64,000 nucleotides of DNA from Sycon ciliatum (Eukaryota > Porifera > Calcarea > Leucosolenida > Sycettidae): positions 45,423,729-45,487,728 of the forward strand of contig NC_088645.1 in NCBI RefSeq assembly GCF_964019385.1, in the 5' to 3' direction. Both the position numbers and the translations under genes were made by a program. The notes beneath the pieces are model-generated. The model had not been told where the DNA came from and made no database searches. It was given only the letters and a program-made list of their open reading frames with translations. Below are positions 53,353-64,000 of this stretch, piece after piece (positions within the stretch are counted from its first letter, which is position 1; each line of letters starts with the position of its first letter).

Positions 53353-54308
53353 CCCTTAGGTGCCGGTAGGTCGATTTCGACCTATGCTGACAGTGCATAC
53401 TAAAATCGAGCACAGAGCCGGTCTCGTACATCGCAGGTGCCTGATTTTTTGTACAGAGACCCTTCAGTAGCTGGCCTGTAGATAGCAATAGAGAAAGTAG
53501 GGGGGTTGCATTTGAAAAAGTCGAGTCGTGATCAACGACGATCGCGCAGATCAGCGGAAGTCAATCGAGCGTGGCAGCCTACGCACGCGTCCCGCAACAT
53601 GAACAAAACGTTGCTGTTTCGCTTCGTTTTCGACTAGTACAGTTCATGGCTACTACAGCTGACCTCCGTCATGGATGCTGCAGGAGCGCTTGAATTGTTT
53701 GAAGAGCTGGAGGCCGATGATGCCCCTGTAGAAGAAGAATCAGAAGACGACGATGGTGAATAATCTGACGCTCTTTTCTCTGACGGAAACCTGCCGTCAT
53801 CAGTTGAGGAAGACCGACTCAACGATGATTTGGTTTTCGGTGAAATTCTTGAGAACGGCAGCTCTTCAGATGAGGACAAAATTTCCGACGATGAGCTTCA
53901 AGAAGTTGTAGGGCGAGGGCAAGCGCAGCCAGTTCGTGGACGTGCTCCGCTCGCGCTGCGCGGAGGAATTGCTCGCGGCGCTGGTCGAGCTCAGCCAGCT
54001 GATCGAACAGCTGATTGTGGCGTGTGTGGCGCGTGTGGCGGAGGCTGTGGCGGAGGCCGTGGACGAGGTAGTGGATTCGGCGTGCTGAGTTGTGTTGGCG
54101 ACCAAGATGTTCTTGGACCAGGGCAGTACCCTGACCCTATTGTAGATTTTTCTGACTTGAAAATTCAAAAATCGGATCTTGCTGTGTCTTGCCATTCAGA
54201 ATACATACTTTTGTCGCTACATCATCTAAGCGGTTGCGGAGATATAGGCTTTCCAAAAAATTGAGCCAAAACTACGAAAAATCTAAAATTCAGTCAGGCA
54301 CCAAAGGG
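53353..54308 (+). mobile_element. piggyBac-like element with transposase remnant (956 bp)
   Basis: Present only in the right arm; the left arm shows the empty site CCCGTTATTAATTTTAC. Flanks are TTAT (one change from TTAA) and TTAA. Ends are CCCTTAGGTGCC and GGCACCAAAGGG, an inverted pair. The interior keeps an acidic N-terminal coding segment, so it is a deletion derivative of an autonomous element. Confidence 0.85.
53671..54264 (+). pseudogene. Remnant N-terminus of a piggyBac-type transposase
   Basis: ATG at 53671 opens MDAAGALELFEELEADD followed by Glu/Asp-rich sequence, interrupted by TAA near 53761. An acidic stretch then resumes (SDALFSDGNLPSSVEED; SSSDEDKISDDELQEV) and passes into a Gly/Arg-rich region. 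An acidic N-terminus followed by a basic region is usual for piggyBac transposases. The DDD catalytic core is missing. The assignment rests largely on the TTAA termini. Confidence 0.5.
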
Positions 54309-54312
54309 TTAA

Positions 54313-54661
54313 TTTTACAACGTTTCGGCACTCGGCCATCATCAGGTAATAAGAACAATAAATACAGTGCAAGCCACACAGGAGCAGTATTATAATTATA
54401 CGCAGAGTGTAGTGCCTAAAAATGAGGCGAGTCATGTCACCTCTATGCAGAGAGAGGGGGGGGGGAGGTGCAACTGTGTAAATCATGGAGAAGAAGCAAC
54501 AGAAGTTACCGCGCCATTGTGCCCTGCAAAGTGAGGGTAGGAGATCAACGCCAAAAGTGGTCCAGGGTCCCTTTCCTGGCCTGCAAGCGTAGCATACCGT
54601 TGCCCTGGTTAGCTACTTGTGTACCCATATGTGTTAGCTACCGTGCCGGGCCCCTTTTCTT

Positions 54662-54718
<57 letters not shown>

Positions 54719-55450
54719 TTGTCTCTTTGTCTCTGTCTCACTATCTCTCTGTCTCTCCTCGTCGTCTCCCGCAAGAAATGTCGCCGGGCACCTACCTCGT
54801 CCGTAGTTTGTTATGTGTATGGAATTACGGCTGCCTCTAAGATTCAACAGTAGGCCACCAGATGTAAATGTGCACAATCCACCTCCCTTCTTAATGTATG
54901 TATTCGTCTGGAAGCTTAATGTGAGAAACGAGGGTGCTGACACTGAGCGGTATGTCTCATGCCCATTGAGAAGAGGAGGGGGGGGGGGGGGATTGTGTAA
55001 ATTAACAATTGGTGCTACCGTAAAACCTAGTTTAAGCGACCACCCCACGGTGCAAGGAAAAGCGGTCGTTAAAGCCAGGTGGTCTTTAGAACCAGGTCCC
55101 ACGGTGTCTGTGTAGAACTGTCCGTGCATGGCAAAACGGTCGTTAAGAGCAGGTGGTCGCTAAAACGAGAGGTCGCGTACACCAGGTTGTGCTGTACTTG
55201 GCTGCACACTATGACGTTGTCACCGGATGGGGTACGCTACGCGCTCACGTTCGATTGGGAATATCTGACAAACTATGGACTGCAGTCTCCTTGGACAAAG
55301 ACATTTCAACACAGCGTCCCAAACTCCCCAGGCACTGACATAACATTTTACATTCTTCACTAGACTCCAACTTTAATGTATTCCCTTCAAGAACGTGCAA
55401 ACATTCAAACGGCATGTTTGTTTCTGCACTACTTAGTGCTACTTAGTTCT
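54313..55450. repeat. Right arm, interspersed repeats without genes
   Basis: Counterpart of 46656-47186 plus 50132-50820, with the LINE absent. It holds a (CT)n tract (54664-54720), poly-G runs near 54460 and 54980, and a mirrored repeat (CGTTAAAGCCAGGTGGTC / CGTTAAGAGCAGGTGGTC) around 55060-55160. Confidence 0.7.
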
Positions 55451-55669
55451 GACCAGAGAAATCCGACCCAATGAGTAAAGACTAGCGCCGTACTCCAGGG
55501 CACACAGTGGTGTGTGGGTGTGTGTGTGTGTGTGATGCTAGCGCTGTGTGGCACCAGGCTCTGTTGTATTTATCAGGTTGGATTTATCTGGCCAGGACTG
55601 CAGTATGGTGTTGTATATATGTAGCACTCAGTAGTCCGCCAGCTCTCTGTATGTGTTTACTCCAAGTCC

Positions 55670-55990
55670 TCTATATGTCATCACCTGTTTACTTCATGCC
55701 TATATGACTTCACTGCGACTTTCTCTATTATAAGGTGGTAGGTTGAGACTTTTTCTGTATGACTCCAATTCAGATTGCCAACTTCTCCATACAAAACCTG
55801 AGTTGGAGTCATACAGGGAAAGTCTCAACCCGAGTGGAGATATATAGGGAAAGTCGCGTCTTGAGTTATATAGAGAATGACCTGGAGTTATATAGAGAAA
55901 GTCGCAGTTAAGCCGTATAGGCAGGAAGTAAACAGGTGATGCCATATAGAGACAGTGACGACAAATAGAGAAATGATGCCATACTGAGTG
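55670..55990. mobile_element. Hairpin MITE, right-arm copy
   Basis: Reverse complement of 44790-45120. Mirrored halves contain ATGTCATCACCTGTTTACTTC and its inverse. Confidence 0.7.
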
Positions 55991-56164
55991 TAACCTATAT
56001 CTTTTCTGATTCCGAACTTGGTGTATGCAGTGCTGTCGGTCGCCGAAGAACTGGAGGGTCAGCCTCCTAGCCTAGACCGTTCTTATTTTCATGTATTACA
56101 GTGTATGCGCAGTTCAGTCACCGTGTATACATTGTTATGCTGTGCTTCATGAAATACTAGCCTG

Positions 56165-58176
56165 GCCCAAGAACGGAGCCCGGCGCTCCGTTCTTGGGCG
56201 CTCCGTACTTGGGCGCTCCGTACTTGGGCGCTCCGTTCTTGGGCGCTCCGTACTTGGGCGCTCCGTTCTTGGGCGCTCCGTTCTTGGGCGCTCCGTTCTT
56301 GGGCGCTCCGTACTTGGGCGTTCCGTTCTTGGGCGCTCCGTACTTGGGCGCTCCGTTCTTGGGCGCTCCGTGCTTGGGCGCTCCGTGCTTGGGCGCTCCG
56401 TGCTTGGGCGCTCCGTTCTTGGGCGCTCCGTTGTTGGACGCTCCGTTCTTGGGCGCTCCGTTCTTGAGCGCTCCGTTCTTGGGCGATCCGTTCTTGGGCG
56501 CTCCGTACTTGGGCGCCCCGTTCTTGGGCGCTCCGTCCTTCGGCGCTCCGTCCTTCGGCGCTCCGTCCTTCGGCGCTCCGTTCTTGGGCGCTCTGTCCTT
56601 CGGCGCTCCGTCCTTCGGCGCTCCTTCCTTCGGCGCTCCGTCCGTCGGCTCTCCGTCCTTCGGCGCTCCGACCTTCGGCGCTCCGTCCTTCGGCGCTCCG
56701 TCCTTCGGCGCTCCGTCCTTCGGCGCTCCGACCTTCGGCGCTCCGTCCTTCGGCGCTCCGTCCTTGGGCTCCGTCCTTGGGCGCTCCGTTCTTGGGCGCT
56801 CCGTTCTTGGGCGCTCCGTACTTGGGCGCTCCGTTCTTGGGCGCTCCGTACTTGGACGCTCCGTTCTTGGGCGCTCCGTTCTTGGGCGCTCCGTACTTGG
56901 GCGCTCCGTTCTTGGGCGCTCCGTACTTGGGCGCTCCGTTCTTGGGCGCTCCGTACTTGGGCGCTCCGTTCTTGGGCGCTCCGTTCTTGGGCGCACCGTT
57001 CTTGGGCGCTCCGTTCTTGGGCGCTCCGTACTTGGGCGCTCCGTTCTTGGGCGCTCCGTCCTTCGGCGCTCCGTCCTTCGGCGCTCCGTCCTTTGGCGCT
57101 CCGACCTTCGGCGCTCCGTCCTTCGGCACTCCGTCCTTCGGCGCTCCGTCCTTTGGCGCTCCGACCTTCGGCGCTCCGTCCTTCGGCGCTCAGTCCTTGG
57201 GCGCTCCGTTCTTGGGCGCTCCGTTCTTGGGCGCTCCGTACTTGGGCGCACCCTTCTTGGGCTCTCCATACTTGGGCGCTCCGTTCTTGGGCGCTCCGTT
57301 CTTGGGCGCTCCGTTCTTGGATGCTCCGTACTTGGGCGCTCCGTTCTTGGGCGCTCCGTTCTTGGGCGCTCCGTACTTGGGCGCTCCGTTCTTGGGCGCT
57401 CCGTTCTTGGGCGCTCCGTTCTTGGGCGCTCCGTTCTTGGGCGCTCCGTACTTGGGCGCTCCGTTCTTGGGCGCTTCGTTCTTGGGCGCTCCGTCCTTCG
57501 GCGCTCCGTCCTTCGGCGCTCCGTCCTTCGGCGCTCCGTCCTTCGGCGCTCCCTCCTTCGGCGCTCCGTCCTTCGGCGCTCCGTCCTTCGGCGATCCGTC
57601 CTTCGGCGCTCCGCCCTTCGGCGCTCCGTCCTTCGGCGCTCCGCCCTTCGGCGCTCCGTCCTTCGGCGCTCCGTCCTTGGGCGCTCCGTTCTTGGGCGCT
57701 CCGTACATGGGCGCTCCGTTCTTGGGCGCTCCGTTCTTGGGCGCTCCGTTCTTGGGCGCTCCGTTTTTTAGCGCTCCGTACTTGGGCGCTCCGTTCTTGG
57801 GCGCTCCGTCCTTCGGCGCTCCGTCCTTCGGCGCTCCGTCCTTCGGCGCTCCCTCCTTCGGCGCTCCGTTCTTCGGCGATCCGTTCTTCGGCGCTCCGCC
57901 CTTCGGCGCTCCGTCCTTCGGCGCTCCGTCCTTCGGCGCTCCGTCCTTCGGCGCTCCCTCCTTCGGCGCTCCCTCCTTCGGCGCTCCGTCCTTCGGCGCT
58001 CCGTTCCTCGGCGATCCGTTTTTCGGCGCTCCGCCCTTCGGCGCTCCGTCCTTCGGCGCTCCGCCCTTCGGCGCTCCGTCCTTCGGCGCTCCGCCCTTCG
58101 GCGCTCCGTCCTTCGGCGCTCCGCCCTTCGGCGCTCCGTCCTTCGGCGCTCCGCCCTTCGGCGCTCCGTCCTTCGG
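56165..58176. repeat. 15 bp GC-rich minisatellite array 3 (2 kb)
   Basis: About 134 units of GGCGCTCCGTTCTTG/GGCGCTCCGTCCTTC-type 15-mers, the reverse complement of arrays 1 and 2. Blocks of the TTCTTGG variant alternate with blocks of the TCCTTCG variant, giving a higher-order pattern. It lies directly upstream of the GC-donor ankyrin exon at 58224. The 747- and 689-codon ORFs over it exist only because the unit lacks stops. Confidence 0.96.
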
Positions 58177-58223
58177 CGCCGGACAGTACTGTATGGCCAA
58201 TTCCATTTGCTCGCAACCTTCAG

Positions 58224-58325
58224 TGTCAAAAGCCACCTCTACATTATGCTGCGCAGAGTGGCTGGGGTGTCAGAAGGGTGGAGCTGTTGCTATCCAGGGG
58301 TGCAGACCCAAACGCAAGGGATGAG
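58224..58325 (+). CDS. Ankyrin-repeat exon P1 (GC donor)
   Basis: 102 bp, phase 0, acceptor CCTTCAG and donor GAG|GCAAGT. Reads CQKPPLHYAAQSGWG then VELLLSRGADPNARDE. It mirrors exons D and O. The T of TPLH is Pro here and the first Ser after LLL is followed by Arg. Confidence 0.77.
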
Positions 58326-58887
58326 GCAAGTTGACTGTTTCAGTAAGCAGTGCAATGAAGTGCAGGCATACGACATTGTGTTGAGGAGTTGTTCTATTCT
58401 TGATTCACATTACATGACATGTATACCACAAGATCTGCCTGTACATTATCTAATGTAGTGTAATGAGTGTACGGTGATGGCAGACTCTTCCATAACGTCA
58501 CATTCCAGTCTTTCATGTGAAAATGAGGTGCAGCTCAAACTCAGGTCATCAGTTAGGTGCTGGTCAAGTGGATGATGTACAGCTTGCAATATTCGATTAG
58601 TGTAGCTCACCATGTAAACTTACAAAATCTACAATTCTTTGATTTAAAGCGATCTCTCTGCTTATATCAAGACGAGTGAGAGCTTAAAAGATGTGTTTCC
58701 CCACAGTGATTTGATACTTGGCATGGAGAACCTAGCTAGATGGGAGCCTCTTTGGAGGAGATCTTGGCTGCTCCCTGAAGAGAATGTCTGTTAATCCTTT
58801 ATATCTAAAATATACGATTATTAAAGCAATTTGTTTGTTTCAGTGCTACTAGTATGGTTTTGTATATCTTTTCTGATCCTGAACTTT

Positions 58888-59341
58888 TCGTACTCCCGTG
58901 ATTGGTGCCCCTGAGGCAATGTTTTTTCAACGTCCTTCAGAGATGGGGTACTATTCAAGAGAGAACACTATTCAAGAGAGTGCACTATTCAAGAGAGGGC
59001 ACTATTCAAGAGAGTGCACTATTCAAGAGAGGGCACTATTCAAGAGAGGGCACTATGTTTTCAGTGCTGGTACATTTACCCCATCAAGCATAAAAAACAA
59101 AGAAAGCAAAGAATAACAGACCCGGAAGTTTACTGTAAACTATCATGACTCAGCCGCAACAAGAACTGCGATTTGATCCTGAAATCACCAGGGCAAGGAG
59201 ATGGACAAGTAACGTTACATTAGCTAACGAATACCAAACTTGCACATCGCTGTGTCACATGCACTGGGTTACAAGACCGGGCCGGGGGGGGGGGGGGGGG
59301 AGGGCACTATTCAGGAGAGGGCTCTAATCGCGTGAGTACGG
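58888..59341. mobile_element. Foldback-type element with 17 bp subterminal repeats, copy 5
   Basis: Inverted relative to copies 1-4. Ends TCGTACTCCCGTGATTGG and CTAATCGCGTGAGTACGG. About seven 17-mers on one side, one or two on the other, and a 20 G run. Confidence 0.72.
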
Positions 59342-59381
59342 TATGTGTATGTTATCGATTTCATTTGTTCACAACCTTCAG

Positions 59382-59483
59382 TGTCAAAAGAGACCTCTAC
59401 ATCATGCTGTGAAGTGTCTGTGGTGTAGTATAAATGTGGGGCTCTTGCTATCCAGCGGTGCAGACCCATACGCAAGGGATGAG
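59382..59483 (+). CDS. Ankyrin-repeat exon P2 (degenerate)
   Basis: 102 bp, phase 0, CCTTCAG acceptor and GATGAG|GTAAGT donor. Reads CQKRPLHHAVKCLWCSI then LLLSSGADPYARDE. Open, but TPLHYAA is degraded to RPLHHAV and Asn of DPN is Tyr, so it is probably drifting. Confidence 0.65.
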
Positions 59484-60046
59484 GTAAGTTGACTGGTTCA
59501 GTAACCACTGCAATGAAGTGCAGGCATACGACATTGTGTTGTTGAGGTGTTCTATTCTTGATTCACAATACATGACCTGTATACCACAAGATCTGCCTGT
59601 ACATTATCTAATGTAGTGTAATGAGTGTACGGTGATGGCAGACTCTTCCATAACGTCACATTCCTGTCTTTCATGTGAAAATGAGGTGCAGCTCAAACAC
59701 AGGTCATCAGTTAGGTGCTGGTCAAGTAAATGATGTACAGCTTGCAATATTCGATTTGTGTAGCTCACCATGTAAACTTACAAAATCCACAATTCTTTGA
59801 TTTAAAACGATCTCTCCACATATATCAAGACGGGTGTGAGCTTTAAAGATGTGTTTCCCCACAGTGATTTGATACTTGGCATGGAGAACCTAGATTGATG
59901 GGAGCTTCTTTGAAAGAGATCTTGGCTACTCCCTGAAGAGAATGTTTGTTAATCCTTTCATATCTAAAACATACGATTATTAAAGCAATTTGTTTGTTTC
60001 AGTGCTCTTAGTATGGTTTTGTATATCTTTTCTGATCCTAAACTTT

Positions 60047-60440
60047 CCGTACTCGCGTGATTAGTGCCCCTGAGGCAATGTATTTTCAACGTCCTTCACA
60101 GACGGGCTACTATTCAAGAGAGGGCACTATTCAAGAGAGTGCACTATTGAACAGAGGGCACTATGTTTTCAGTGCTGGTACATTTACCCTATCAAGCATA
60201 AAAAACAAAGAAAGCAAAGAATAACAGACCCGCAAGTTTACTGTAAACTATCACGACTCAGCCGCAACAAGAACTGCGATTTGATCCTGAAATCACCAGT
60301 CAGGCAATGAGATGGACAAGTAACGTTACATTAGCAAACGAGTACCAAACTTGCACATGCGCTGTGTCACATGCGCTAGGTTACAAGCCCGGGCCGGGGG
60401 GGGCACTATTCAGGAGAGGGCTCTAATCGCGTGAGTACGG
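60047..60440. mobile_element. Foldback-type element with 17 bp subterminal repeats, copy 6
   Basis: Ends CCGTACTCGCGTGATTAG and CTAATCGCGTGAGTACGG, a near-perfect inverted pair. Shortest arrays of the family (about three units and one unit). Confidence 0.75.
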
Positions 60441-60480
60441 TATATGTATGTTTTCGATTTCATTTGTTCACAACCTTCAG

Positions 60481-60582
60481 TGTCAAAAGACACCTCTACA
60501 TCATGCTGCGGCGCGTTGGGGGTGTGGTAGAAGAGTGGAGCTTTTGCTATCCAGGGGTGCAGACCCAAACGCAAGGGATGAG
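60481..60582 (+). CDS. Ankyrin-repeat exon P3
   Basis: 102 bp, phase 0, CCTTCAG acceptor and GATGAG|GTAAGT donor. Reads CQKTPLHHAAARWGCGR then VELLLSRGADPNARDE. Confidence 0.77.
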
Positions 60583-61170
60583 GTAAGTTGACTGTTTCAG
60601 TAAGCATTGCAATGAAGTGCAGGCATACGACATTGTGTTGTTGAGGTGTTCTATTCTTGATTCACAATACTTGACATGTATACCACAAGATCTGCCTGTA
60701 CATTATCTAATGTAGTGTAATGAGTGTACGGTGATGGCAGACTCTTCCATAACGTCACATTCCAGTCTTTCATGTGAAAATGAGGTGCAGCTCAAACGCA
60801 GGTCATCAGTTAGGTGCTGGTCAAGTGAATGATGCCCAGCATGCAATATTCGATTTGTGTAGCTCACCATATGTAAACTTACAAAATCCACAATTCTTTG
60901 ATTTAAAACGATCTCCCTGTTTTTATGAAGACGAGTGTGAGCTTTATAGATGTGTTTCCCCACAGTGATTTGATACTTGGTATGGATCACCTAGATTGAT
61001 GGGAGCTTCTTTGAAAGAGATCTTGGCTATTCCCTGAAGAGAATGTTGGTTATTTCATTCACATCCAGAACATTCGAATATTGAAGCAGTATGTTTGTTT
61101 CAGTGCTACTAGTGTGGTATTGAAATCTTTTCTGATTCTGAACTTATTTGCTTTTGTTCACAACCTTCAG

Positions 61171-61272
61171 TGTCAAAAGACACCTCTACATTATGCTGCG
61201 GAGAATGGCTTTGATAGCCGAGGTATGGAGCTGTTGCTTTCCAGCGGTGCAGACCCAAACGCAAGGGATGAA
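61171..61272 (+). CDS. Ankyrin-repeat exon P4
   Basis: 102 bp, phase 0, CCTTCAG acceptor and GATGAA|GTAAGT donor. Reads CQKTPLHYAAENGFDSRG then MELLLSSGADPNARDE. Nearly identical to exon H on the other strand. Confidence 0.8.
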
Positions 61273-61843
61273 GTAAGTTGACTGTTTCAGTAACGAGTGC
61301 AATGAAGTGCAGGCATACGACATTGTGTTGTGGAGGTGTTCTATTCTTGATTCACATTACTTGACATGTATACCACAAGATCTGCCTGTACATTATCTAA
61401 TGTAGTGTAATGCGTGTACGGTGATAGCAGACTCTTCTATAACGTCACATTCCTGTCTTTCATGTTTAAATGAGGTGCAGCTCAAACACAGGTCATCAGT
61501 TAGGTGCTGGTCAAGTGGATGATGTACAGAATGCAATATTCGATTTGTGTAGCTCACCATGTAAACTTACAAAATCCACAATTCTTTGATTTAAAACGAT
61601 CTCTCTGCTTATATCAAGACGAGTGAGGGCTTAAAGGGAAACTGAACGCCAAAAATAAGTATGGCTTATCCGAAGGAGAATTGGGCACTGATTCCGATGA
61701 GCTATGTCTCGAGCCGATCAGAGAAGAGGAACTGTGTCAAATTTCATAAATAACACCTCCCATATTTGGAAATTGGCCTTGATGACGTGCGTACTGCTTA
61801 GCTGTCACCATGCTGTGCATGTTCAGCAGTGTAATTGAATGGA

Positions 61844-62405
61844 AGAAAACAATTACTTTGGTGTTTTGCAGCTCTGTTTCGTTCCCTGACGGTAACCAAA
61901 TCTAGATGTAGGAATCTGTTGAGCAGGAGAGTGACACATGTCTTCCCGAAGGCTGTCCAGGCTGCAGTGGTGATGAAGAAGACACGATCATCACCCGAGA
62001 TCGATCGTAGCGAATTGGAAAACTCATGGTGAATTTGCTTCCACTCCAAGGCAATGTCGAGGTATGAAGGGTGCTTGTACTGCCTTCCAAAGTGAAGAGG
62101 AGATGAACATGGCTTTGCATAGCTGTTGTTCTATGCCAACTTTACCTACTCTTGCTGGTACCGTAGTGGCATATTGCAAATTTCGTGGACGAACAACTCT
62201 AGTCACTAGTGGCTAGTGAGCAACACTAACAGGTGAGATTTTTCAATTCGACAAAAATTGTTTTTGTTTGAGAACTGGCAGTGGCAGTCATTAGACTCAG
62301 TAGGTGTCTTTGCTGCTTCTTTCCCTTCATTGGTAGGGTTGTGCTTGAATAGTACAAGTGCTTGAAGTAAAATAAAATAAATAGAACATGTGGAACATAA
62401 ATCTA
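61844..62405 (+). repeat. Left arm of the long inverted repeat
   Basis: Starts AGAAAACAATTACTTTGG, which is mirrored by the last bases of the window. It contains GATGATGAAG-type and GTCACTAGTGGCTAGTGAG motifs. No convincing ORF. Confidence 0.9.
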
Positions 62406-62509
62406 ATCAAGCATCAGTACATGTATTGCGAATTTCAACTTCAAAGCACATGAAATCACAATGATCACGAAGTTTATGTAATCAGGAGTACACCCTGTGT
62501 TCAACGAAC

Positions 62510-62745
62510 ACATACACACATGCTGTATTGTGCACACACATGTACACATGTGCGTGCAGCCCCACCCCATCCCACAGACACACGCATGCAGCGCGCACAT
62601 CCATACACATGTGCGTGTACCCCCCCCCCCAACACACACACATTCCTACCCATACACATGTGCGTCCCCCCCCCCCCACACACACACGTGTGCACATACA
62701 GATACACAAACACACACGCACGAACACACACACACAAGATACGTG
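62510..62745. repeat. (CA)n-rich microsatellite
   Basis: Irregular CACACA/CACATG/CCCCCC tract in the spacer of the inverted element. Shadow ORFs rich in His/Thr or Cys/Val come from it. Confidence 0.9.
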
Positions 62746-63459
62746 TAAGTGTACATGGTCTTCCTGGTGCAGATGCTGAGCCAGCACAATGGAAAATACC
62801 TCCATCAAGATGCTTTATCAAGTGTTGTGATAATGGCACTGTTTGTTTGTTTTTACAAAGAAGTGTGGGAAAGACTACAATGCATTATAATTCATAATTG
62901 TTCTTTGCCTTGTACTGTGCAGACCAGAATGCTTCGCTATCAACTCCTGGCTTTCCATCGGCATGGTGTTCAGCTGCAGCGGCATCTGGTCCGGGGAGTT
63001 CAAGTTGCTGGATGGCTGCACTGACACAGGATGGGTTTGCGTTGGCAATGCGATACGGCAGTCATCCCACATCACGAGCTACATGTTTATGTAATTTATA
63101 TTGTCGCTCGTCCAGCAACGTCAAGGCTCTGCATGTTAACACAGGAGAACACCATAATACTACTCAGGGGATAATAATTTTGGATATCAATTTCGCGACA
63201 ATTATTAGATTCACACAATATTCACAACGTATGCAACACGATGCTGTCTATTGACACTACTTCAAACTGAAGTGCTCACTACTCCTCTCCCGTTTTCATC
63301 TCCCTCTACCTTATGAATACTCTGCATTACTGGTTTCGTTTCTACCCTTTCCATTGCTGCCAGCTCCCAGTTTTTTTCAATGCGCAGCACCACCTTGACA
63401 GTCATTTTTGTGATTTGATGTACACATACTTTGAAGTTCAAATTCGAATTACATGATCA

Positions 63460-64000
63460 GATTTTTGTTCCACATTTTCTATTTATTTTTACTTCAAGCA
63501 CAACCCTACCGATGAAGGGAAAGAAGCAGCAGAGAGACACCTACTGAGTCTAATGACTGCCACTGTCAGTTCTCAAACAAAAACAATTTTTGTCGAATTG
63601 AAAAATCTCACCTGTTAGTGTTGCTCACTAGCCACTAGTGACTAGAGTTGTTCGTCCACGAAATTTGCAATATGCCACTACAGTACCAGCAAGAGTAGGT
63701 AAGTTGGCATAGAACAACAGCTATGCAAAGCCATGTTCATCTCCTTTTCACTTTGGAAGGCAGTACAAGCACCCTTCATACCTCGACATTGCCTTGGAGT
63801 GGAAGCAAATTCACCATGAGTTTTCCAATTCGCTACGATCGATCTCGGGGTGATGATCGTGTCTTCTTCATCACCACTGCAGCCTGGACAGCCTTCGGGA
63901 AGACATGTGTCACTCTCCTGCTCAACAGATCCCTACATCTAGATTTGGTTACCGTCAGGGAACGAAACAGAGCTGCAAAACACCAAAGTAATTGTTTTCT
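63460..64000 (-). repeat. Right arm of the long inverted repeat
   Basis: Reverse complement of 61844-62405, cut by the window end. The element should continue for about 210 bp if the ends are symmetric. Confidence 0.88.

Larger units (their letters stand above)
61635..64000. mobile_element. TTAA-inserted element with long inverted arms, incomplete at window end
   Basis: Inserted into the ankyrin intron at GAGGGCTTAA (sister introns read GAGAGCTTAAAAGATGTG). It begins AGGGAAACTGAACGCC. Arms 61844-62405 and 63460-64000 are reverse complements, with an 18 bp insertion in the left arm. The spacer holds a CA microsatellite and about 500 bp of sequence with short unrecognised ORFs. The right terminus is outside the window. 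Confidence 0.75.

Noticed and set aside
53640..54264. Domesticated piggyBac-derived host gene
   Set aside because: It has an internal stop, lacks the catalytic core, and is absent from the mirrored arm, so it is a recent defective insertion.
56091..58334. 747-codon plus-strand ORF and a 689-codon minus-strand ORF over the same DNA
   Set aside because: Both are produced by a 15 bp repeat with no stop codon; several frames on both strands are open at once. Only the last 34 codons of the plus frame are a credible exon.

Overview
This is a eukaryotic, intron-rich and very repeat-rich window, most likely from a marine invertebrate animal. The evidence is a set of short exons with GT/GC..AG borders that each encode one ankyrin repeat, plus animal-type mobile elements: a Penelope-like element, CR1/Jockey-like LINEs, a Ty3/gypsy LTR element, and hAT-, piggyBac-, Tc1- and Harbinger-like MITEs. 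The species cannot be fixed from the sequence. No bacterial operon, rRNA, tRNA gene or CRISPR array is seen.

Layout. 1-4000: intergenic or intronic DNA with several MITEs and an 861 bp foldback element. 4032-44303: on the minus strand, 17 phase-0 exons of 96-102 bp, each one ankyrin repeat, embedded in about 1 kb intron units that have been duplicated repeatedly. One block of roughly 7 kb (4810-11940) recurs at 14959-21570, and a 1097 bp unit is tandemly triplicated at 20731-24022. Sequences inserted into these units are a hAT-like MITE (4 copies), a Penelope-like element with 550 bp inverted termini (2 copies), a foldback element built of 17 bp repeats (4 copies here), piggyBac-like MITEs at TTAA, a 5'-truncated LINE (25033-27294) and a nearly complete 7.96 kb gypsy element (28452-36413) with 4 bp target duplication and almost identical LTRs.

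44-61.6 kb: a large inverted duplication. The left arm (ending about 51497) and right arm (starting about 52665) carry the same ankyrin units, 15 bp GC-rich minisatellite, hairpin MITE and a candidate host exon in opposite orientation. They are separated by GA/CT microsatellites and a 200 bp assembly gap. Each arm has private TE insertions, so the arms may be a true palindromic duplication or two haplotypes joined head to head. 61635-64000: a further TTAA-inserted element with long inverted arms that runs out of the window.

Functionally, the only host gene that can be argued for is an ankyrin-repeat gene or gene cluster. Its exons are symmetric (phase 0, multiple of 3), so duplication lengthens the repeat array without shifting frame. 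Several exons are damaged: one is split by a MITE, one has lost its AG acceptor, and three use GC donors. All other long ORFs are retroelement genes or artefacts of stop-free satellite repeats.
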